A stretch of 64,000 nucleotides of DNA from Ruminococcus sp. Lineage in GTDB: Bacteria; Bacillota; Clostridia; Oscillospirales; Ruminococcaceae. A program made the position numbers and the translations under genes. The DNA is taken from NCBI GenBank assembly GCA_017620025.1, contig JAFZRF010000008.1, positions 37,951-101,950 on the forward strand, written 5' to 3'. Positions 44,201 to 51,751 of this stretch are shown here, piece after piece (the first letter of the stretch is position 1; every line of letters begins with the position of its first letter). Under the pieces are notes generated by a model. The model had not been told where the DNA came from. It saw only the letters and a list, made by a program, of their open reading frames with translations, and made no database searches.

Positions 44201-46132
44201 GAGTCCGTTCGGCTCAACGTAAGCTACTCTCTGATCCCACATATTATCCGAATAATCGAAAGCTCCGGTCTCATACGGCAGCTCCTCGAGAGGACAGTCT
44301 ATATCAGTGAGCTCGGAGCATTCCTGGAATGCGCCTTTCTTTATGAGCTCTGTGGTGGAAGGAAGAACTATCTTCTGTACGGAAGGGCACTCATCCAGCA
44401 CATATTCTGGTATCTCCTTCATGCCCTCTTCAAATGTTACCGTAGTTAGATGCTTTGTATTTCTTACGATCTGCTCTGCTTTCGTAACGCCCGCCGGGAT
44501 CGTCAGCTCTGTAAGGTTGGTCTTGCTGAATGCGTCCCTGCCGATAATCGTCACGCCGGAAGGAATGCTGAACTCAGCGATAGGGCAGTTTTCGAACGCA
44601 GATTCGCCTATCTCCGTAACGCTGTCAGGTATCGTTATGCTCGAAAGATCATCACAGCTGATAAGACAGCGGTAAGGTATCTTCTCAATGCCGTCCCTGA
44701 ATGTCACCTTGCGAAGATTCGGGGCGGATGAGATCGACCAGTTCGACTCTGTAAGCGTGCTCGGCAGTTCAAGCTCCGTCAGCGCATCACAGCCGCCGAA
44801 TACTCTGTATCCGTTGATCTTTGTAACGCCCTCGGGGATATCTATGTGCGCCAGCTTCGGACAGTCCGCAAAGGCATAACCGCTGATATCCGTGAGCGTG
44901 CTCGGCAGCACTACCTCGGTAAGCTCCGGCAGATACGCAAAGCGGCCGTGTATCTCGGTTATTCCCTCTGCGTAGGTCAGCTTCTCTATGCCTGATCCAT
45001 AGAACGCGCCGCTGCCGTCATAATCTCCGGGATATGGCAGCTGCATGGGTACATACAGCTCCTTGAGGTTCGGAAGATTGCTGAAGGAGTATCTTGAAAG
45101 ATCCTCAAGGCTTGCCGGGAGATCAACGTGCTCTATCGCTGTGCAGTTTTCAAACGCCTGCTTTCCTATGATCTTTACGCTGTCCGGTATCTTAGGATCG
45201 GTTATCTTCTCACAGTTGTAGAAGGCGCCGTATTTTATCTCCTCCGGAGCATCCGGCCAGTTTATGGTCACAAGATCCTTGCAGCCCGAACATATGCCTT
45301 CCGGTATCACCTTGATGCCTGCGCCGAAGGTTATCTCGGTCAGTCCGCTGTCACGGAAGAAATCTCGTCCCTCCGGATCGAAGTTCCATGTATCGGGAAT
45401 GCTTACGGACTTCAGCGATTTCAATCCCATGAAGGCTCCTCTGCCTATGAAGTCGAGCTCTTCCGGGATATCGAGCACCTCCAGCTCCTCATTGCCGTAA
45501 AAAGCATCGATGCCTATCTTCCTGACGCTATCCGGTACGTGTACCTCTGTAAGACCGCCGCAGCATGAAAAAGCATTGTTTCCTATCTCCGTTACCGAAT
45601 CGGGTATGACAAGCTCGCCGAGATAGTCTGTCCAGCTGAGCAGCGAATCCGGTACTCTCTCCATGCCGTCCTCGATGATGACCTTGTTGATCTTGCTGTA
45701 GGTGAAAGGACGCTCTGCCTGTTTCAGAGTTGCCGGGATAGTCAGAACATCGAGCGCCTTGTATTCGTTGAAGCACCAGTTGTTCATCTTTTCAAGGTGA
45801 GAAGGAAGAACGATCTCCGTAACAGTGCTGTTGCTGCCGTATTCATAATGCCGGAAATCGTTCGTCCTTATCTCCGTGACATACTTTCCGTCGATAGTAG
45901 ACGGGAATACGATCTTTGTCTTGTCATACTCCCTTCCCTCTTCACGTCCCCTGATGGTGATCGTGCCTTCCTCGTTGACGATGTAGGCAAAGCCGTCCTC
46001 AGTATAGAGGAGCTCCTCCTCATCATCAGCCGCTCCCGCTGTGATCTGCGGAAATGCCGGGAAAGCACTGAAGACTGTGAACACAGCGCTCAGTGCGCCG
46101 GAAATCAGCCGTTTTTGCAGGTTTATACTCAT
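41237..46132 (-). CDS. Large secreted LRR_5 (BspA-like) protein with glycine-zipper segment and class-A dockerin
   Basis: 1631-residue secreted protein. A signal peptide (MSINLQKRLISGALSAVFTV) precedes about 600 residues of LRR_5/BspA repeats (LVIPDSVTEIGNNAFSCC; ITIPDSVTEIGESAFENC). Then come Ig-like regions and an unusual helical block around residues 1190-1330: a charged coil (MEYMKDRDDYIRNNYARIK) followed by about 40 Gly/Ala-rich hydrophobic residues (VGAGVLTVGVGALALVGGIA). A carboxypeptidase-regulatory-like domain (TAEIYYKDGNGDAVLW), an SbsA-type Ig domain and a dockerin (GDVNNDELVDASDAS; DINFDGFVDSNDAS) end the protein. GGGAGG precedes the ATG. It is probably an adhesion or substrate-binding surface protein. 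The hydrophobic block, absent from the related 15514-19671 protein, suggests membrane insertion or oligomerisation. Confidence 0.83.
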   Translation of the reverse strand: MSINLQKRLISGALSAVFTVFSAFPAFPQITAGAADDEEELLYTEDGFAYIVNEEGTITIRGREEGREYDKTKIVFPSTIDGKYVTEIRTNDFRHYEYGSNSTVTEIVLPSHLEKMNNWCFNEYKALDVLTIPATLKQAERPFTYSKINKVIIEDGMERVPDSLLSWTDYLGELVIPDSVTEIGNNAFSCCGGLTEVHVPDSVRKIGIDAFYGNEELEVLDIPEELDFIGRGAFMGLKSLKSVSIPDTWNFDPEGRDFFRDSGLTEITFGAGIKVIPEGICSGCKDLVTINWPDAPEEIKYGAFYNCEKITDPKIPDSVKIIGKQAFENCTAIEHVDLPASLEDLSRYSFSNLPNLKELYVPMQLPYPGDYDGSGAFYGSGIEKLTYAEGITEIHGRFAYLPELTEVVLPSTLTDISGYAFADCPKLAHIDIPEGVTKINGYRVFGGCDALTELELPSTLTESNWSISSAPNLRKVTFRDGIEKIPYRCLISCDDLSSITIPDSVTEIGESAFENCPIAEFSIPSGVTIIGRDAFSKTNLTELTIPAGVTKAEQIVRNTKHLTTVTFEEGMKEIPEYVLDECPSVQKIVLPSTTELIKKGAFQECSELTDIDCPLEELPYETGAFDYSDNMWDQRVAYVEPNGLFITNSSYSTAEGALTNYSIHYSINPRFRDVFSEANIYVDTVSRSAFVEESFSEEAKNEYGKWVFNVTEPEGTIRFSMRSNGKDEINLSSWIKAYIHPDDKYGTDCRNIIIDDIDCSEVSLSAPESACLTDGKSDFFVSGYAPVDSEVTVRINKEDNVTVKSNKYTGKYVAQVKYEGEEAEIKVDAVCGEATSAVKTVYIVEDLPELVNVTLDHIGRQTDMTDAFLKGKKPYITINPKYGLKFDVEVSDSSNIAKLYVTSEKGGSLSALPLDYDEETGKWSGTGKFDTVVPGDLSIVQVPKQEKNMLVRTVKDDKVSLSFEDSELDYMDLPEPMGSEVDLVDELLSRVEISTNVATKDTTLIRLDHKLSDELRELNPGMDEIGITIYQGVFDSVDLGSGSVSAADIAADPGKYGFLTSGIKMKDENGDIHIYSSIMLSDTTAVEAMTKKMNIPEDASSDYSTAYDFLSAKPYDSLSGMLVADTNMNTEETVFRVQIVSDQEVMIPVEETTETAPKNTLSINPMINVKDDSSLKEHLKSQKENARVAILSEGLKSKAAQNLGFGVSAAATVITGTADICAYTSSRGAAMDQMEYMKDRDDYIRNNYARIKQEEENIYFARVATTVGAGVLTVGVGALALVGGIAAFPAFLAGAVISYAAYEINESYNEREKANHSKIFRKPQNKIGNTAKANYGVDPSGYVYEVLPENTVEGVTAEIYYKDGNGDAVLWNAEDYDQVNPQVTLDDGWFAWDVPEGEWQVRVSKEGYEDAASEWLPVLPVQLGILIPIISKATAKPAEVVPYTNRVEIRFTTFLQDSSVTEDSIYLTDKNGDKIPCRIKNVKSESNDTAFSNMVWLISQGEDFTGSSLVITDGVKTYNGNPLEPVTIKLDITSEGPPVEDDDDTRLGDVNNDELVDASDASEILVEYANTSTGGEAAFSGEQFRTADINFDGFVDSNDASGVLRYYAYVQTGGELDSGGFFRALAAGEEF

Positions 46133-46251
46133 ATAAACGCCTCCCTTATAAAAGAAGACCGCATGACATATCCGGAAGCTGAGATATACAGTTACGCCAA
46201 GGGTAAACAGTGCTCAGGTTTATGGACTATGGTCATACGGTCGTTATAGAC

Positions 46252-46280
46252 ATTATAGCAGATTTTAAACATTATGTCAA
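46252..46280 (-). promoter_or_regulatory. Sigma-A promoter of the large LRR gene
   Basis: TTGACA (46280-46275), 17-base spacer, TATAAT (46257-46252) with extended -10 TGC on the minus strand: an essentially perfect promoter about 120 bases upstream of the start. Confidence 0.85.
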
Positions 46281-46410
46281 TTGATTTTGTTGATATTGTC
46301 AGAAAGTACAATGAAAGGAAGGATTGTATGTGCTATATGCCGAGGCGGAGCTTCCGGCAGGATGTAAGGCAGAGCCCGCAAATATCCTCAGATTGCTCCA
46401 TGATAACAGA

Positions 46411-46441
46411 ACAGGCAGCCGTGACGGCTGCCTGTTTTTGA
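46411..46441. terminator. Terminator after the small peptide gene
   Basis: Near-perfect hairpin ACAGGCAGCCG/CGGCTGCCTGT with a TGA loop. The T tract is better on the plus strand (TTTTTG), but the hairpin lies 12-40 bases after the minus-strand peptide gene and is the only terminator candidate for it. Confidence 0.65.
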
Positions 46442-46452
46442 CTATTGAAAGC

Positions 46453-46560
46453 TTACTTTATGACGGGCATTTCATCGGTGCCTGTCAGGATGCTTGCTGT
46501 GATAACATCTTCGCTTTCAAAAATGATTATCTCAAGCTCAGGAGTTGTGTAGAATTCCAT
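46453..46560 (-). CDS. 35-residue peptide encoded after a DUF285 surface protein
   Basis: Short gene encoding 35 residues, beginning MEFYTTPELEIIIFESEDVI and ending TGTDEMPVIK. GAAAGGAC lies 7 bases before ATG at 46560. The gene begins 16 bases after the stop of the DUF285 protein gene, and a strong hairpin follows, so gene-like spacing and signals are all present. The peptide is acidic, lacks Cys and a signal peptide, and has a Glu-Asp-Val-Ile-Thr core. I have the impression that similar short acidic peptides with an EDVIT motif occur in other Clostridia, but cannot verify this here. A role as a peptide precursor, a chaperone-like partner or a regulator is speculation. Confidence 0.6.
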   Translation of the reverse strand: MEFYTTPELEIIIFESEDVITASILTGTDEMPVIK

Positions 46561-46576
46561 TGTATTGTCCTTTCTC

Positions 46577-48631
46577 TTACTTGGTCGTATATGCCTTGGC
46601 TTCGTCAGCGAGCCAGCTGAGAGTTCTTACTACGTCAGCAGCTGTATCTGAATAGCCGCTTACTCTCTTTGAAAGACGTACATAGTCCATTACGCTGTAC
46701 TTGAATTCCATCTTCTTTGAGGTATCGCTCTTCTTGTAAACGGATATCTCGGAAGGTGTATAGAGCTTCATCATGGAAGCATTCTTCACAGCATCAACGT
46801 AGCAGAGGCCGTCCTCCTTCTCTGTGGGAGTTACGCTCTTGCCGTCAACCATGAATGTGTAGTCCTCTGCTGCGCCGTCAGTGAGCTTGAAGTAATGTCT
46901 CTGAACTACGCCTGAACCGAGAACGATGGATGAACCCTCGTAGGAAAGACCGGAAAGGTCATTAGGTGCTGTAAAGTAGTTTGCATCGTTGACAACTGTC
47001 TTGGAATAGCTGATGCCACGGTCGATGAAGGAGGTCCAGGTGTCTTTGATGTCAAAGTTGAAATGGCGCTGTACTGCACCGCCGTAAACGAGCATTGCAC
47101 GGATAAGATCCTGCTCCTTGGCATACTTGACAGGATCGGCAAGTATCTGATCTGCATACTGTCTTACTGAGTAACGAACTGTATCAACAGTATCGCCGCC
47201 GACCTTCAGACAGATGATGTAGCTGCAAGCCATCTCCTTTGCAAGAGTGGGCTGGAGAACATAGTAATTGCCGTCTGCATCCTGCCTGAGAGGCAGATCT
47301 GCGTAACGTCCGGTTCCTACATCTGTTATGAACATTGCATAGGCAGAGCTCTTTTCCTCTTCTGTAAGGGTATCCGGCAGATCAACAGACAGGCGCAGAC
47401 CGATAGTACCGTTCTTGTCTATCTCGATGCCGGCGGATTTAAAATGTCCCTTGTCCTCGTTGAGGATATAGGTGTTCTCACCGCTGTTGTTTATAATATT
47501 ATCGGTTACAACATTGGTTCCGGGATCCTTTTCATTTGCCCAGAAGGTGCCTCTGTTGAAGGAATCGGCTTTGATCGTGTGTATGCCGGAGCCTACTTTG
47601 ATCTTGCTCAGACTGTAGCAGACACTCAATGATAATTCATTGCCTGTGCTGTCAAGTGTCTTCTCATTGAAGTTGCTTGCATCAAGCTCTTCAAGCGAGT
47701 GGCAGCTGCTTATGATATCCTTGAAACTCTGACAGCTGTCTACTTCAAGGGGAGTCAGATCGAGCTTTTTTAATGATTCGCAGCCGGAGAACATTCCTTC
47801 CATTCTGCCGACGTTGGAAGTATCAAACGAGCTGAGATCAATTGACACAAGTGAGTTGCAGGAGAGGAACATATGATACATATCTTTGACACTTGATGTC
47901 TTGAAACCACTGAGATCTATCGAAGTGAGGGCATAGCAGTATGCGAACATCTGATTGAAGGTCATTGCGCTGCTTGTATCAAGATTTTTCAGATTCACAT
48001 TCTCGAGACGGTTGCAGGAATAGAACATAAGGGAGAAGATAGTAACATTAGAAGTATTCAGACTGCTTACATCAGCAGAGCGCAGCTCTGTACAGTCAGC
48101 GAAAAGACCGTATAGGCTTGTGAGTTCCGGGCTGGATGCTTTCAGGCCGGTAATACTTTTAAGGCTCATGCATCCGTTGAACATATTCTCCATTGTTGTT
48201 ACAGCGGAGAAATCAGTCTTTGACAGATCAACGCTTTCAAGCTTCTGACAGCTGCTGAAGAGGCTGCCGGCATTCTGTGTGCGAGAGAAATCTGCTCCGG
48301 TCAGATCGACTGTTTTCAGCTTTTTGCAGCTGCTGAACATACCGTATGCGTATTCGGGGAAGACTGTACCGGAAGCACAGGTGAGCTTTGTTGCTTTTTC
48401 CTTGTACTCAGACGGAATTCCGGGTGCATACTGAGGGAAAACACCGGATAAATGAAGCACGCCTGTGTCTTCGTTGAAATCGATCGAATATTCCTTGGTC
48501 TCGTCTTCAGCGTTTGCTGTGATAGACAAATCAGACATCGGCAAACCGGAGAAGCCTGCAGGTGCTGCACTGCCGATAAAAGCCAGAGCCATAACAGCCG
48601 CAACTGTTTTCTTCAATAGTTTGTTTCTCAT
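46577..48631 (-). CDS. Secreted BspA-like surface protein with DUF285 repeats, no dockerin
   Basis: 684-residue secreted protein. The signal peptide (MRNKLLKKTVAAVMALAFIG) is followed by a short beta module (DFNEDTGVLHLSG) and about ten DUF285 repeats (VDLSKTDFSAVTTMENMFNG; IDLSSFDTSNVGRMEGMFSG). A C-terminal region of about 270 residues (NGTIGLRLSVDLPDTLTEEE; RAMLVYGGAVQRHFNFD) resembles in layout the end of the protein at 956-4372. Neither protein has a dockerin or known wall anchor. GGAGG precedes two adjacent ATGs at 48634 and 48631; the second has 7-base spacing. A 35-residue peptide gene follows in the same transcript. Confidence 0.8.
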   Translation of the reverse strand: MRNKLLKKTVAAVMALAFIGSAAPAGFSGLPMSDLSITANAEDETKEYSIDFNEDTGVLHLSGVFPQYAPGIPSEYKEKATKLTCASGTVFPEYAYGMFSSCKKLKTVDLTGADFSRTQNAGSLFSSCQKLESVDLSKTDFSAVTTMENMFNGCMSLKSITGLKASSPELTSLYGLFADCTELRSADVSSLNTSNVTIFSLMFYSCNRLENVNLKNLDTSSAMTFNQMFAYCYALTSIDLSGFKTSSVKDMYHMFLSCNSLVSIDLSSFDTSNVGRMEGMFSGCESLKKLDLTPLEVDSCQSFKDIISSCHSLEELDASNFNEKTLDSTGNELSLSVCYSLSKIKVGSGIHTIKADSFNRGTFWANEKDPGTNVVTDNIINNSGENTYILNEDKGHFKSAGIEIDKNGTIGLRLSVDLPDTLTEEEKSSAYAMFITDVGTGRYADLPLRQDADGNYYVLQPTLAKEMACSYIICLKVGGDTVDTVRYSVRQYADQILADPVKYAKEQDLIRAMLVYGGAVQRHFNFDIKDTWTSFIDRGISYSKTVVNDANYFTAPNDLSGLSYEGSSIVLGSGVVQRHYFKLTDGAAEDYTFMVDGKSVTPTEKEDGLCYVDAVKNASMMKLYTPSEISVYKKSDTSKKMEFKYSVMDYVRLSKRVSGYSDTAADVVRTLSWLADEAKAYTTK

Positions 48632-48778
48632 CATAATACCTCCATGACTGTTGTGATCAGATAGTACGTTTTCCTGCTGCATCCGGAACGGATATGCCGG
48701 AAAACGGCTTTGCCGCCGGATATTATTATATTTATTTTCTTCAATAATTATAATATTTACAGGCAGCGCACCAAAGCA

Positions 48779-48807
48779 ATAATATCATATTTGTACAATG
48801 ATGTCAA
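48779..48807 (-). promoter_or_regulatory. Promoter of the DUF285/peptide operon
   Basis: TTGACA (48807-48802), 17-base spacer, TATTAT (48784-48779) on the minus strand, about 150 bases upstream of the start. The leader between 48635 and 48778 contains the small inverted repeat CATCCGGAACGGATATG, and no other feature was recognised. Confidence 0.75.
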
Positions 48808-48898
48808 TATCGATAGTTGCGCTGTTGCCGGTAACTTGCCATTAATTGCGATTTTGTCATTTTTTATACCGATCCGCCGGACCCGCAACATAATTTAA

Positions 48899-48945
48899 CC
48901 CCCTCAGAGCAGCTGCACGAAAAGTGCAGGAAGCTCTGAGGGGGG
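48899..48945 (-). terminator. Terminator after the LRR-dockerin gene at 48979
   Basis: Long hairpin with outer stem CCCCCTCAGAGC/GCTCTGAGGGGG and an inner TGCAC/GTGCA stem, followed on the minus strand by TTAAATTATG. The T tract is short. Confidence 0.65.
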
Positions 48946-48978
48946 ATTATCACAGCATCAGTGCGGACGTTTAATCCG

Positions 48979-51462
48979 TTACGTTATTTCCTGCTGTTTT
49001 GTGAAATACACATCCGCCGCATCCGTTCCTCCTGTTGATACATAAGCATAGTATTCGAGTATCAGCGAGGCATCTGCGGAATCCACAAGACCGTCCCTGT
49101 TGATGTCTGCGGTGTTCTTCTGCTCCTCTGTCATCTCTCCGCCGGTCGATACATTGGCGTAGATAAGGAGTACCTCGGAGGCGTCGGAGGAATCGACAAC
49201 ATCGTTACCGTCCACATCTCCGATATCTTCCGGAAGAGTTTTTTCCGCAGGCTCAGTTGATACAGGCTGTGTCTCAGCCGGCTCTGTAGCTGTTGACGGA
49301 GCCTCTGTTGTTGCGGGTTCTGCCGTGGTCGTGGTGGGTTTTGCCGTAGTTGTTGTAGTGGGATTGGCCGTGGTCGTGGTAGTCGGTGCAGCCGTTGTAG
49401 TTGTGGGCTTGGCTGTAGTCGTGGTGGGTTTAGCCGTTGTGGTCGTAGGCTTGGCCGTAGTTGTTGTAGTCGGTGCAGCCGTTGTTGTAGTGGGCTTAGC
49501 CGTAGTCGTTGTAGTGGGGGCAGCCGTTGTTTTGGTGGGCTTAGCCGTAGTTGTTTCGGGCTCTTCAGTAATATTTGTGGGCAGAGCAGTATCAAAGCTG
49601 GTTGTAGCCGTTGTAACGGGAACGGCCGTAGTAGTAACAGCCGGCTCTGTGGTTGCCTCACCGTCAAGTGTCTCAGCCGTCAGGCTGTTCTCCTTGGCAT
49701 ATATCTCAGCAGTCGAGCCCTTATATCCGACGATTATCGTATCACTGACATTTGCTATATCACACTGCGGATTTCTGAATATTATCTTCTCGCATTCAGC
49801 TCCGCTGCCGTAGCTGTTATTGTTCCAGTCGATCTGGCACCACTCTGCGTTGCCGTTCTCGTCACGGTATATCTCCCTGACAGCCATATAGGGTATCTGA
49901 CCGTATGCGCTGACAGATGCCGGAAGGTCGAGTACCTTGAGCTTGCAGTTGTACATCTCGCACCAGTCCATGTCCTTTACCTTCTCAGGTACAACAAGCT
50001 CCTCAAGAGCGGTGCAGTCAAAGAATGCGCCGTCCATTGCCTCGCCCGTACCGGAAATGAACTCAACGGAATCGGGCAGGTCAACGTGCTTCAGATAACT
50101 GTTGCCTGCAAACGCCATTGAAGCGATGACCTCAGTGCCGTTCGGAACGATATAATGCTCATCCTTCTTTCCCTTCGGATAGACCTTGAGCGTCTTTCCT
50201 TCCTTATCGAACAGAACGCCGTCAGCAGAGGAATAATTCTTGTTCTTCGCATTTACGTTCACTGCCGTAAGTCCGTTTGCATCAAGTGCATTGGCACCTA
50301 TTCTCTCAACAGAGGCGGGTATGTTTATCTCACTGATATCAAGTCCTGCAAAGGCGTTGTCAGCGATGAAGGCTGTGCCGTCCTTGACGGTTATCTTTGC
50401 ACCCTTCTCAGGAGCGCCCTTGTAGCCAAGGAGAGTATCGCCGCTGTAGAGCAGACCGTCTTCATGATCATCATAGAACTTCGAGCCCATAAGACTGTAT
50501 TTGTTCATATACGGAGCAGAGCCGTGTATCTCAACAGTCTCAAGCGAGGTACAGCCGTCGAAGCCGCCGAAAAACTCCGTGTCCTTTCCGAGCTTTACCG
50601 CTGTCAGCTTCGTGAGCGCAGAGAAGGCCTCGCCCTGGAACGCCAGCTCAACGCCGTCCTCAACTGCGAATTCTCCCTCATAGCCCTCGGGGACTGCAAG
50701 TATATCCTTACGGACTGCATTGTTGTTCAGCTTGTACTTCTGTGTGGTCTCGTCATATTCGTATCTCGGAAGGTGTGCATATCTTCCGATAGCACCGTTA
50801 TAGGAGAAATAAGTCTTATTGTCCTCTGCGACATTTATCGCTTTAAGCGAGGGCATATCGTATACGTAGCCGAGATATTCAAGAGTTGAGGGTACGTTGA
50901 TGACTGTGATATCATGATTCTCTGCCAGTATTGTTCCGGCTCCCATTTTTGTAACGCCCTCGGGGATAGTAATCTCGCCGGAAAGACGTTCCGCTGCTTT
51001 GAGTATAACGTTCTTATCGAAGTATAATTCCTTTGCGATCATGAAACCGTTCTCGACATAGTACTTTTCGCTGTCAGCTGCCGGCTTGACAGGAATACTG
51101 TCCGGCATCATCTGTATCGAGAATGACGATAAGCAGTCGGGCACGGTGACAGAGGTGAACCTGTCAGAGGGATTATAATTCTCGTCGTAAAAAATGCTGT
51201 AGTCAACAGAATCGACAGGGAGCTTATCGATCTTGTCCGGGATAACGATATCTCCGGATGCCTCCTCATCAATACCGGTTATCTTTACTTTGCCTGCCTG
51301 TGTGACCGTATACCGGAAAATGTCATACGTCTTTTCCTCCTCCTCAACGCTTGCCGCAGCAGCACTGATGAGGTTCTTCGCAGGCCCCGCAGTTACCTCC
51401 GCTACTGCTCCGCTGTTGAGCGTCAGCGCCGTCACTACGGCGATCAGCTTCTTGAATACCAT
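48979..51462 (-). CDS. Secreted LRR_5 (BspA-like) protein with Thr-rich linker and class-A dockerin
   Basis: 827-residue secreted protein. A signal peptide (MVFKKLIAVVTALTLNSGAV) precedes LRR_5-type repeats over about residues 45-610 (ITIPEGVTKMGAGTILAE; INIPASVERIGANALDANGL; VDLPDSVEFISGTGEAMDG). A linker of about 110 residues consists of TTTAKPTTTT and TTTAAPTTTT units, a typical flexible and possibly O-glycosylated spacer. A dockerin ends the protein (GDVDGNDVVDSSDAS; DINRDGLVDSADAS). AAGGAGG lies 7 bases before the ATG. It is probably a cohesin-attached binding protein. The large plus-strand open frames opposite the gene are shadows of its low-complexity sequence. Confidence 0.83.
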   Translation of the reverse strand: MVFKKLIAVVTALTLNSGAVAEVTAGPAKNLISAAAASVEEEEKTYDIFRYTVTQAGKVKITGIDEEASGDIVIPDKIDKLPVDSVDYSIFYDENYNPSDRFTSVTVPDCLSSFSIQMMPDSIPVKPAADSEKYYVENGFMIAKELYFDKNVILKAAERLSGEITIPEGVTKMGAGTILAENHDITVINVPSTLEYLGYVYDMPSLKAINVAEDNKTYFSYNGAIGRYAHLPRYEYDETTQKYKLNNNAVRKDILAVPEGYEGEFAVEDGVELAFQGEAFSALTKLTAVKLGKDTEFFGGFDGCTSLETVEIHGSAPYMNKYSLMGSKFYDDHEDGLLYSGDTLLGYKGAPEKGAKITVKDGTAFIADNAFAGLDISEINIPASVERIGANALDANGLTAVNVNAKNKNYSSADGVLFDKEGKTLKVYPKGKKDEHYIVPNGTEVIASMAFAGNSYLKHVDLPDSVEFISGTGEAMDGAFFDCTALEELVVPEKVKDMDWCEMYNCKLKVLDLPASVSAYGQIPYMAVREIYRDENGNAEWCQIDWNNNSYGSGAECEKIIFRNPQCDIANVSDTIIVGYKGSTAEIYAKENSLTAETLDGEATTEPAVTTTAVPVTTATTSFDTALPTNITEEPETTTAKPTKTTAAPTTTTTAKPTTTTAAPTTTTTAKPTTTTAKPTTTTAKPTTTTAAPTTTTTANPTTTTTAKPTTTTAEPATTEAPSTATEPAETQPVSTEPAEKTLPEDIGDVDGNDVVDSSDASEVLLIYANVSTGGEMTEEQKNTADINRDGLVDSADASLILEYYAYVSTGGTDAADVYFTKQQEIT

Positions 51463-51521
51463 ACACGTTCCTCCTTTATAAATTCAGATATCTACCGTCA
51501 CTGTAATTGCGGTATACCTTT

Positions 51522-51549
51522 ATTATACATATAAAACAAAACTTGTCAA
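51522..51549 (-). promoter_or_regulatory. Promoter of the LRR-dockerin gene
   Basis: TTGACA (51549-51544), 16-base spacer, TATAAT (51527-51522) with an adjacent TG on the minus strand, about 65 bases upstream of the start. Confidence 0.8.
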
Positions 51550-51667
51550 GACTATTAAGCAAATTTGTTTTCTTGTAATAAAAACAAGTTCTGTGTCAGT
51601 GATCCCCGTTTGTCTCTTCAGTCTTTACTCTGAAAGGGGATATCAGTCACAAATAAGCCGGATACAG

Positions 51668-51697
51668 TTGACGCAGCCTATAATTTTGTAGTATAAT
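51668..51697 (+). promoter_or_regulatory. Promoter of the GH3 gene
   Basis: TTGACG (51668-51673), 18-base spacer, TATAAT (51692-51697), about 55 bases upstream of the start. It diverges from the LRR-dockerin promoter 119 bases away. Confidence 0.7.
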
Positions 51698-51751
51698 TTC
51701 ATTAACAAATACCGTATCCGTCGCCGACGGATAAAGAAGGGAGATATTCAT

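Noticed and set aside
46324-46620. 98-codon plus-strand frame overlapping the small peptide gene
   Set aside because: No ribosome site; it runs through the terminator hairpin and into the end of the DUF285 gene. The minus-strand peptide has better signals.
49131-49813. Long frames on both strands in the Thr-rich linker (RLQPSPQL-type and VVVVGLAVV-type)
   Set aside because: Both are alternative readings of the TTTAKPTTTT linker of the LRR-dockerin gene.
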